Source: Polyangiaceae bacterium (lineage in GTDB: Bacteria; Myxococcota_A; Polyangia; Polyangiales; Polyangiaceae). Taken from it: a stretch of DNA of 64,000 bases. The stretch lies in contig JACKEB010000010.1 in the NCBI GenBank assembly GCA_020633205.1, forward strand, positions 1,535,343 through 1,599,342, read 5' to 3'. The notes under the pieces were generated by a model. It did not search any database and had not been told where the DNA came from. It saw only the letters and a list, made by a program, of their open reading frames with translations. A program made the position numbers and the translations under genes. Each line of letters opens with the position of its first letter. The stretch's first letter is position 1. Of this stretch, positions 43,085-49,251 are shown in pieces.

Positions 43085-43677
43085 TACTCTAGCTCGTCCA
43101 GTATGGCGTTCGCCTCATCGAGGAAACGCCGGAAGTATCTCAGCTTGCCCAGCTCTCTGAGCAGCTGTTCGCGGTCGGTCTCGCTGACCTTGCTCTGCAC
43201 CTCACCCCCTGCTGCCCCTGCAGCTCCACTCGCAGAGCTTGCGTCGGATTTTTGGGGGGAGAGGGCGGCGAACTGACGGGTCAGCTCCGTCAGCACTTCA
43301 CGCTGCCGCACGGTAATTGCTGAAGCTAGCTTCTCGACCTCGTCCAGGTTCTTGGAGCGCCGGGCGTCACCGAGCGCCTCGCGCTGCTCCATCATTTCCA
43401 TCAGGAGCATCGGGTCTGCCTTTGGCTCCGTGGACTCGCTGCGCTCGATGCCGAGCACCGCGCACAGCGCCTCGGCGCGCTGGATTGGATCCTTCAGCTT
43501 GCGCCAGGCTTCGTTCACCTCGATGGCTTTGCCCAGGGCTTGGCGCCGCTCGCCCGACGGCGCGCCAACGTAGCGATCCGGGTGCAAGACCTTGGAGAGC
43601 TCGCGGTGGCGCCCTTCGAGTTCGCTCAAGTTGAGGTCGAAGCTCGGCGCGATGTCGAAAACTTGAAAAGGGTTCAT
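43084..43677 (-). CDS. hscB: Fe-S assembly J-domain cochaperone HscB
   Basis: A 197-residue J protein. The J domain has HPD at residues 32-34 (RELSKVLHPDRYVG) and MNPFQVFDIAPSFDLNLSEL as the HscB-type start. The C-terminal HscB oligomerisation domain follows (MEMMEQREALGDARRSKNLD). It delivers IscU to HscA. Length is slightly above the 170-residue norm because of a Ser/Ala-rich insert (DASSASGAAGAAGGE). It overlaps hscA by one base and is separated from iscA by 65 bases with a strong hairpin. Confidence 0.92.
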   Translation of the reverse strand: MNPFQVFDIAPSFDLNLSELEGRHRELSKVLHPDRYVGAPSGERRQALGKAIEVNEAWRKLKDPIQRAEALCAVLGIERSESTEPKADPMLLMEMMEQREALGDARRSKNLDEVEKLASAITVRQREVLTELTRQFAALSPQKSDASSASGAAGAAGGEVQSKVSETDREQLLRELGKLRYFRRFLDEANAILDELE

Positions 43678-43687
43678 GGCGTAAAGA

Positions 43688-43715
43688 CGCCTCGATTCCC
43701 GAGGGAACCGAGGCG
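43688..43715. promoter_or_regulatory. Hairpin between iscA and hscB
   Basis: CGCCTCGATTCCC (43688-43700) pairs with GGGAACCGAGGCG (43703-43715) with one mismatch, giving a 13-pair stem and a very short loop. It lies in the iscA-hscB gap, 11 bases before the hscB start on the transcribed strand's 3' side, and no T-run follows it. Likely roles are mRNA protection or partial termination that sets iscSUA above hscBA-fdx. Confidence 0.6.
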
Positions 43716-43742
43716 GCTCGATCTGTTGGAACTCAGGCCCGC

Positions 43743-44147
43743 TCAGCGAACCGTGAAAGAGTGCCCGCAGCCGCAGCGCGAAGCCTCTTGGGGGTTCTTG
43801 AACTTGAAGCCCTGGAACATCAGCGTGCGTTCGTAGTCCAGCACGGAGCCCATCAGGTAGATCATGCTCTTCTTGTCGACGTAGAAGCGCACTCCGTCGA
43901 CCTCCAGCACGCGATCGCGATCCCGCGGTGGATCGTCGGAGAACTCGATCACGTAGCTGAAGCCAGAGCAGCCGCCGCCCTTGATGCCCAGGCGGATTGC
44001 AGCGTCCGGCGTGCCGCGCGTGGCGAGCTTCTGCCGGGCGAAGTCAGCGGCCCCACTGGTGATGGTCAGAGCCCGAGACAAGTCAGGCTGTGCAACCTGA
44101 GGCGTGGTCTCTGCTCCACTCGTCATGGCAACTGCAGCTTCGGTCAT
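43743..44147 (-). CDS. iscA: A-type Fe-S carrier IscA
   Basis: A 134-residue A-type protein. The ATG at 44147 lies two bases after the iscU stop and gives a plausible N-terminus. The three conserved Cys are in KGGGCSGFSYVIEF (near 70) and SRCGCGHSF (near 128 and 130), as in IscA/SufA/ErpA. It carries clusters or iron to target proteins. An N-terminal extension of about 25 residues (AVAMTSGAETTPQVAQ) precedes the domain. It is the fourth gene of the isc operon. Confidence 0.93.
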   Translation of the reverse strand: MTEAAVAMTSGAETTPQVAQPDLSRALTITSGAADFARQKLATRGTPDAAIRLGIKGGGCSGFSYVIEFSDDPPRDRDRVLEVDGVRFYVDKKSMIYLMGSVLDYERTLMFQGFKFKNPQEASRCGCGHSFTVR

Positions 44148-44149
44148 GG

Positions 44150-44551
44150 TCAGCTCTCGAGCGCTGCCTTCTGGGCGCGCTTCTTCTTGAAGTCTTCGAT
44201 GGCGCTCTTGATGGCGTCTTCCGCCAACACCGAGCAGTGGATCTTCACCGGGGGGAGGTTCAGCTCCTCGGCGATCTGGCTGTTCTTCAAGGCGTAGGCT
44301 TCGTCGATGGTCTTGCCCTTGATCCACTCGGTAGCGAGGGATGAAGAGGCGATCGCCGAGCCGCAACCGAAAGTCTTGAACTTGGCGTCTTGGATCACGC
44401 CGTCGTCGCTCACCTGGATCTGCAGCCGCATCACGTCACCGCAAGCGGGTGCGCCAACTAGGCCGGTGCCAACGTTCTCGGCGTCCTTGTCCAGGGTGCC
44501 GACGTTGCGGGGGTTTTCGTAGTGTTCGATGACTTTGTCGCTGTATGCCAT
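44150..44551 (-). CDS. iscU: Fe-S cluster scaffold IscU
   Basis: A 133-residue scaffold on which [2Fe-2S] clusters are built. The ATG at 44551 matches the usual N-terminus (AYSDKVIEHYENPRNVG). Cluster ligands are the Cys in GAPACGDVMRLQI, FKTFGCGSAIASSS and VKIHCSVLAEDAI, with the conserved Asp after the first. LNLPPVKIHC holds the LPPVK site bound by HscA. A GGAG site precedes the start. It lies 34 bases after iscS. Confidence 0.96.
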   Translation of the reverse strand: MAYSDKVIEHYENPRNVGTLDKDAENVGTGLVGAPACGDVMRLQIQVSDDGVIQDAKFKTFGCGSAIASSSLATEWIKGKTIDEAYALKNSQIAEELNLPPVKIHCSVLAEDAIKSAIEDFKKKRAQKAALES

Positions 44552-44585
44552 GGCTCTGTTCTCCGAATCCGGTCGCTGATCGAAA

Positions 44586-45809
44586 TCAGTGCGCGGTCCA
44601 TTCAATCGATTTGATGTCGATGCCTTCCTTGTGCATCTCGTAGAGGGGCGACATGTCGCGCAGCTTGCGCACCTTGCCGATCACCAAGTCGGCGACGTAG
44701 TCCACTTCCTCTTCCGTGTTGAAACGCCCGAGGCCGAAGCGAATCGACGAGTGGGCGAGCTCTTCGTCGAGGCCCATCGAGCGCAGCACGTAGCTCGGCT
44801 CGAGGCTCGCGCTGGTGCAGGCGGAGCCGCTGGAGACGGCTACGTCTTTGATCGCCATCATCAAGCCTTCGCCCTCCACGAAGGAGAACGAGAGGTTCAA
44901 GTTGCCGCACAGGCGCCGCTCCGGGTGGCCGTTAAGCACCACCTCGTCGAGGGCGTCGGTGATCTTCTTGTGTAGGCGATCGCGAAGCGCTTGGATGCGC
45001 ACGCTCTCCTGGGCGCCTTCCTCCATGAGGATCTTGCACGCCTTGGCGAAACCCACGATGCCCGGCACGTTCAAGGTGCCTGAGCGCATGCCGCGCTCGT
45101 GGCCACCGCCGTCCATTTCCGCGACCAAACGCACGCGGGGCTTGCTGCGCCGCACGTAGAGAGCGCCACAGCCCTTGGGCCCGTAGATCTTGTGGGCGGT
45201 GATGCTCGCGAGGTCGACATTCATTTCCTGGACGTCGAAGGGCGTCTTGCCGAGACCTTGCACCGCGTCGCAGTGCAGGAGCACGCCTTTTTCGCGGGTG
45301 ATCTTGCCGATCTCTGCGATGGGCTGGATGGTGCCGACCTCATTGTTCGCGAGCATGATGCTGACCAAGATGGTCTTGTCAGTCATTGCCGCGCGGATTG
45401 CTTCGGGGTCTACCACGCCGTCAGGCCCAGCGGGCACGTAGGTGACCTCGAAGCCTTCCTTCTGCAAGCGCTTGCAGCTGTCGAGCACCGCCTTGTGCTC
45501 GATGGTGCTGGTGATGATGTGGTTGCCCTTGGACTGGTAGTAATGGGCGACGCCCTTGATGGCGAGGTTGTCACTCTCGGTCGCGCCGGAGGTGAACACG
45601 ATTTCCTTGCCGCTCGAGGCGCCGATCATCTTCGCGATGGTCTCGCGGGCGTCGTCCACCGCGGCCTCGGCGGTCCAGCCGTAGGCGTGGGTGCGGCTCG
45701 CGGCGTTGCCGAACGTCTCCAAGAAGTACGGCTTCATGGCTTCGAACACGCGCGGGTCCATCGGAGTGGTCGCGTGGTTGTCCATGTAGATGGGGAACTT
45801 GAGGGCCAT
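44586..45809 (-). CDS. iscS: Cysteine desulfurase IscS
   Basis: A 407-residue PLP enzyme that takes sulfur from cysteine for cluster assembly and tRNA thiolation. It begins IYMDNHATTPMDPRV, has the PLP-binding Lys in ASITAHKIYGPKG (near 208), and the catalytic Cys in VSSGSACTSASLEPS (near 330), on the loop that donates persulfide to IscU. The C-terminal segment SPLYEMHKEGIDIKSIEW is typical of housekeeping IscS. It follows the regulator gene by 16 bases. Confidence 0.97.
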   Translation of the reverse strand: MALKFPIYMDNHATTPMDPRVFEAMKPYFLETFGNAASRTHAYGWTAEAAVDDARETIAKMIGASSGKEIVFTSGATESDNLAIKGVAHYYQSKGNHIITSTIEHKAVLDSCKRLQKEGFEVTYVPAGPDGVVDPEAIRAAMTDKTILVSIMLANNEVGTIQPIAEIGKITREKGVLLHCDAVQGLGKTPFDVQEMNVDLASITAHKIYGPKGCGALYVRRSKPRVRLVAEMDGGGHERGMRSGTLNVPGIVGFAKACKILMEEGAQESVRIQALRDRLHKKITDALDEVVLNGHPERRLCGNLNLSFSFVEGEGLMMAIKDVAVSSGSACTSASLEPSYVLRSMGLDEELAHSSIRFGLGRFNTEEEVDYVADLVIGKVRKLRDMSPLYEMHKEGIDIKSIEWTAH

Positions 45810-45825
45810 GTCTTGGTTTCTCGAA

Positions 45826-46389
45826 TCAGCTCAGGTGGAGGCCTGCGACGAGGTCCGGCGCTTCAGGCGCTTCGGGGTGTCGCTCGCAGGCGGTGCATGA
45901 GTGGACCGGCAGCGCGGGTTCACACGCCGAGTCACAGGTGTTGAGGTAGAGCAGGCTGGCCTGGAGCTCTGACTCCAAGGCGCGCAGCTCGCGGATCTTT
46001 TCTCGGGTCTCTGCCAGCTTGTCGACATAGACCTGACGCAGCTTGCTGGCGCTTAGCCGTGCGGAATCGGCGTCTTCGTGTTCACGCACCAGCTCTTGGA
46101 TTTGACTCAGGCTGAGCCCCAGGCTCGAGAGCTTGATGATCCAGCGGGTGCGCTGGAGCATGTCCGGCGCAAACAGCCGGTAGCGTCCCTTTTCGCTCCG
46201 CTCATGGGCGTGGATCAGCCCCATGTCTTCATACAGATGAATCGCGCGCACCGTCTTACCGACGGCCTTCGCTAGCTCCCCAACCTGCAGCAGATCTTCC
46301 GGCGCGACGTCCACGTCACTCGCCGCCGAGAGAGGGATGAGCTCTCCGTGGGGCTGGGCGACTTGAAGGCGAACTTTGCGGGAGGACAT
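45826..46389 (-). CDS. MerR-family regulator leading the isc operon, with C-terminal Cys cluster
   Basis: A 187-residue regulator in the position normally held by IscR (Rrf2 family). A MerR HTH spans about 33-105 (LLQVGELAKAVGKTVRAIHL, YEDMGLIHAHERSEKGRYR, LGLSLSQIQELV). A coiled-coil dimer helix follows (LAETREKIRELRALESELQ). The C-terminus has a CX3CX8CX2C cluster: Cys 152, 156, 165 and 168. SoxR-type MerR proteins use four Cys in a similar place to hold a [2Fe-2S] cluster, so Fe-S sensing is a reasonable inference. An inverted repeat lies upstream of the start (46428-46453). Confidence 0.85.
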   Translation of the reverse strand: MSSRKVRLQVAQPHGELIPLSAASDVDVAPEDLLQVGELAKAVGKTVRAIHLYEDMGLIHAHERSEKGRYRLFAPDMLQRTRWIIKLSSLGLSLSQIQELVREHEDADSARLSASKLRQVYVDKLAETREKIRELRALESELQASLLYLNTCDSACEPALPVHSCTACERHPEAPEAPDLVAGLHLS

Positions 46390-46427
46390 TGGATTGGCGC
46401 CGCTTAGCGCTTTTGAGGGGACTCGTC

Positions 46428-46453
46428 TAACCCTTACGTATGGGTGAGGGTTA
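46428..46453. promoter_or_regulatory. Inverted repeat, candidate operator of the MerR/isc promoter
   Basis: TAACCCT (46428-46434) and AGGGTTA (46447-46453) are perfectly complementary. With two further pairs inside, nine of eleven positions pair across the 26-base site. It lies 39-64 bases upstream of the regulator start codon on the minus strand. MerR-type operators are inverted repeats of this size between the -35 and -10 boxes. No clear -35/-10 pair could be fixed, so the promoter is unmarked. Confidence 0.5.
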
Positions 46454-46616
46454 CGCTACGGAAGGTTGTAAGGGGCCACGCGGTCTCTGTCAACCTGGGC
46501 CGAACACCCCAACCGGCGTCCACCAAACGACCTAACCTACGGCGATTGCTCACTTTTTCTTCAAAGAGTGAGCCTCCAGGGCGAAAGCCCACGTAGCCTT
46601 TGGCGTTGGTTGAAGC

Positions 46617-47144
46617 ATGAAGAAGTCGCTCCCCTCACCCCCAAACCCGTTCCGAGCGCTCGGAAGAGCGCTGCTCACCGCACTGCTGATCACCCCGCTA
46701 CTGCTCAGCGCTGGCGGTTGCCGCTCGACTCCCAAGCCTGGGGAGCTCTGCACCCAGAAAGGTTGCGACGATGGCCTGCGCATCGAGTTTCAGACGGCGA
46801 AATGGGAAGTCGGGTCCTACGCATTCCGTGTGGAAGCAGATGGAAAGCACACGCTGTGCAAGTCAGTGTTCCCGCTGATGCCGTGCAATATCGGCCGCAG
46901 CGTGCAGTGCACCGGGGATCCGAACGCAGCCGTCTACGAGTCTGGCTGTGGTGTTGAAGCGGAGAAGCAGAGCTTCTCCGAGGTGCATTTCCAGTCTCAC
47001 CCGAAGCAGGTCAAGGTGACCGTGCTGCGAGACGACGTGCAAATCGCGGAGCAAAGCTTCAAGCCGACCTACACCGTGACGCAGCCGAACGGCCCCAACT
47101 GCGAGCCGACGTGCCACCAAGCGAAAGAAACGCTGAAGCTCTGA
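46617..47144 (+). CDS. Cys-rich lipoprotein, first of three tandem paralogues
   Basis: A 175-residue exported lipoprotein (lipobox LLLSAGGC, Cys 35). Features shared with the next two genes are a short CTQKGCDDGLRIEF-type start, a beta-rich middle with EVGSYAFRVEADGKHTLCK, and the C-terminal block QPNGPNCEPTCHQA. Eight Cys remain after the lipid Cys, so disulfides are likely. I recognise no family outside this trio. The ATG is preceded by only a weak ribosome site. It diverges from the isc regulator with 227 bases between the starts. Confidence 0.7.
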   Translation: MKKSLPSPPNPFRALGRALLTALLITPLLLSAGGCRSTPKPGELCTQKGCDDGLRIEFQTAKWEVGSYAFRVEADGKHTLCKSVFPLMPCNIGRSVQCTGDPNAAVYESGCGVEAEKQSFSEVHFQSHPKQVKVTVLRDDVQIAEQSFKPTYTVTQPNGPNCEPTCHQAKETLKL

Positions 47145-47242
47145 AGCCGCTTGGAGCTCTGAGAGCGCTCGCGTTTGCAGCTTGGGCGGATGGAATAACT
47201 TCGCTCAGCGTAAGCGCCGAGTCGGGCTAGCGTTTCACCCCC

Positions 47243-47818
47243 ATGCACACTCGCTCCCCCCGCCCGTCGTTCTTGCGTTACTTGCTCGGTGCCGTCGCCG
47301 TGCTGCCCCTGGCAGTCGCTTGCGCTAGCGGCAACCCCTCCCCGGCTCACCCTGGCAATAGTGGTCCGCCGAACCCGCCCATGGAAGGCAAAATCTGCAC
47401 GGAAATTGGCTGCGTCGATGGCTTCCACCTCGACTTGCACAAAGAGAGCTGGGAAGCTGGCAGCTACAGCTTCCACATCGAGGCAGACGGCGCCGTCACG
47501 GACTGCACCGGCAACCTGCCCCTGAAGCCTTGCGACGGAAGCCCGAGCCTCACCTGCACCGGAGCCAAAGGCTTCTTCATCGGTGAGTCAGGCTGCGCGA
47601 TGTCCCCCGACCAACAAGGCTTCGCCGAGATCCAGTTCGAGGGCGCGCCAAAGCAAGTCACAGTGACCATCAGCCGCGACGGCACAGAGCTAGTGAACCA
47701 GAGCTTCGAGCCGACGTATCGCGAGTCCCAGCCGAATGGCCCCGGCTGCGAGCCCATCTGCCATCAAGCAACCGCCGAGATGAGCATCGGGACGGCGCAG
47801 CCCGGCGTGAAGCTCTGA
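47243..47818 (+). CDS. Cys-rich lipoprotein, second of three tandem paralogues
   Basis: A 191-residue exported lipoprotein (lipobox PLAVACA, Cys 29). It matches the previous gene at EIGCVDGFHLDLHKESWEAGSYSFHIEADG, APKQVTVTISRDGTELVNQSF and QPNGPGCEPICHQA, with seven or more conserved Cys. The linker after the lipid Cys is different (GNPSPAHPGNSGPPNP). No family is recognised. Amplification of this gene type in tandem suggests selection for dose or diversity of a surface protein. Confidence 0.7.
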   Translation: MHTRSPRPSFLRYLLGAVAVLPLAVACASGNPSPAHPGNSGPPNPPMEGKICTEIGCVDGFHLDLHKESWEAGSYSFHIEADGAVTDCTGNLPLKPCDGSPSLTCTGAKGFFIGESGCAMSPDQQGFAEIQFEGAPKQVTVTISRDGTELVNQSFEPTYRESQPNGPGCEPICHQATAEMSIGTAQPGVKL

Positions 47819-47901
47819 GCTGCGCCGTGGACGCGCGCTGTTTCAACGTAGAAATTGCAAACGTGAGCGCAAGGGGAGAGACCGAGCGACGTTTTCCGTA
47901 C

Positions 47902-48405
47902 ATGAACACACTCAAGCTCGGCCTCCTCGTCCCCTTCGTCACGCTCACTGCCGCTTCCCTCTTCACGGGCTGCGCGTCCAACCCACCCGGCGACGCGCAA
48001 GCCCCCACGCCAGACAGCGCGGCGCCCGCGTGCAGCCTGATCGGCTGTGAAGACGCACTGCAGATCCGCCTGGATGCACTCCGTTGGGGCGCTGGCGAAT
48101 ACACCTTCAAGTTCGACGTGGATGGCGCGTCCTCCGAGTGCAACGCGAGCGTGCCCTGGGCGTGTAGCCAAGACTGCGCCGCACCGGGCATCGCGTTCTA
48201 CGGCTGCACGGAAGGCAAAGCGATCGAAGGCGTCCGCATCAGCGGCTCGCCGAAGCGCGTGAGCCTCACCATCCAGCGCGACGGAACCAGCGTCGCCAAC
48301 AAGGTGTTCGAGCCAGATTACCAGCACGTGCAACCGAACGGCCCGCAGTGCGAGCCCATCTGTCACCAGGCGACCGAGAACCTCAGCGTGATCGTGCTGC
48401 GCTGA
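47902..48405 (+). CDS. Cys-rich lipoprotein, third of three tandem paralogues
   Basis: A 167-residue exported lipoprotein (lipobox ASLFTGC, Cys 24) from the ATG at 47902; upstream in-frame sequence is not signal-like. It keeps the GCEDALQIRL, AGEYTFKFDVDG, SPKRVSLTIQRDGTS and QPNGPQCEPICHQA blocks of the first two paralogues but diverges most in the middle. The same Cys spacing suggests a common disulfide fold. Function is unknown. Confidence 0.7.
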   Translation: MNTLKLGLLVPFVTLTAASLFTGCASNPPGDAQAPTPDSAAPACSLIGCEDALQIRLDALRWGAGEYTFKFDVDGASSECNASVPWACSQDCAAPGIAFYGCTEGKAIEGVRISGSPKRVSLTIQRDGTSVANKVFEPDYQHVQPNGPQCEPICHQATENLSVIVLR

Positions 48406-48645
48406 GCGGCGGCAGTCCCTATGTAATTTTCCTCTCGGAAATCAAAATGCGCACCGGCCCCCAAACCCGACGCCAGCGCCCCAGCATCCCCCCGCTCGTT
48501 TGGGGGTGAGGAGCAGCGCCCGGCCTCCAAGCGCACACCACCCACCGCGCCAACCGGCCTCGCGCCCCTCACGGCAACCTAACCCCCTGAAACTCCGCGA
48601 TTTTCGCCCCTTTTCCAGGATTCGTACCGGCCTGCGCAATTGCCT

Positions 48646-48673
48646 TTGACAGAACCGTCCCAGCGACTATGTT
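48646..48673 (+). promoter_or_regulatory. Sigma-70-type promoter of the initiator tRNA gene
   Basis: TTGACA (48646-48651) is followed after 16 bases by TATGTT (48668-48673), a perfect -35 and a good -10 box. The expected start site is just before the tRNA at 48686. It is the clearest promoter in the window and fits a highly expressed stable RNA. Confidence 0.75.
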
Positions 48674-48685
48674 CCCGGCCTCTGA

Positions 48686-48759
<74 letters not shown>

Positions 48760-48770
48760 CCGCTTTGCTC

Positions 48771-48803
48771 GAGGCCGGAAGCTAACGCTTCCGGCCTCTT
48801 CGC
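48771..48803 (+). terminator. Terminator-like hairpin after the tRNA
   Basis: GAGGCCGGAAG (48771-48781) pairs perfectly with CTTCCGGCCTC (48788-48798) around a six-base loop, followed by a short T/C tract. It begins 12 bases after the tRNA end and probably ends the tRNA transcript. Confidence 0.7.
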
Positions 48804-48831
48804 ATTTGCGGGTCGGATTTCGATTTCTTTG

Positions 48832-48866
48832 GGTCGCCTTCGGCGACCTCCGCCGCTCCGCGGCGG
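48832..48866. repeat. Twin hairpin repeat
   Basis: GGTCGCC-TTC-GGCGACC (48832-48848) is followed at once by CCGCCGC-TCC-GCGGCGG (48850-48866). Both stems are perfect seven-base pairs with three-base loops, and a GGCTACCCGCG stretch follows. Such double hairpins are often seen just after tRNA genes in high-GC bacteria. They may act as a second terminator or be a REP-like repeat. Confidence 0.65.
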
Positions 48867-48904
48867 GCTACCCGCGCCCACTAAGGCCGAAAGGCGAACC
48901 AAAG

Positions 48905-48937
48905 ACGCCCGCTGGGTTATCAACCTGGCGGGCGTTT
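48905..48937 (+). terminator. Second terminator-like hairpin
   Basis: ACGCCCGC (48905-48912) pairs with GCGGGCGT (48928-48935), enclosing an inner GGTT...AACC stem, and T-residues follow (TTTCTG). It is a plausible bidirectional terminator between the tRNA and the restriction operon, whose last gene ends at 49252 on the minus strand. From about 48940 to 49251 nothing else is recognised except G-rich sequence. Confidence 0.5.
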
Positions 48938-49251
48938 CTGCGTTTGTGCGCCAGCGTTTTGAAGCTGGTTTGGTCTGAGGGGCTCTTTGTGTGCGCAGCT
49001 AGGCGGCGTGAACAAGGACTGGACGGGGCGCTTCTGGGGGCGGTCTGAGACTGTCTGGGGGCTCAGAGGCGGTCTGAGGGTGACCTGGGGGTTATGGGGG
49101 GGTGGGTGTCGGCGATCCCCCACCGGACTCACCTGGAACGCGCACCGGTAGAACTTGGCTCCTCGCGGAATCGATGCAGCAACCTTGGACTTCCATGTCA
49201 CAGGGCTTCCTGCGACAGGCCGTTCCGCGGTGTAGAGCTCACGCGCATCGC

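Noticed and set aside
45826..46389. IscR (Rrf2 family) expected at the head of the isc operon
   Set aside because: The HTH, dimer helix and Cys cluster are MerR-type; no Rrf2 pattern is present.
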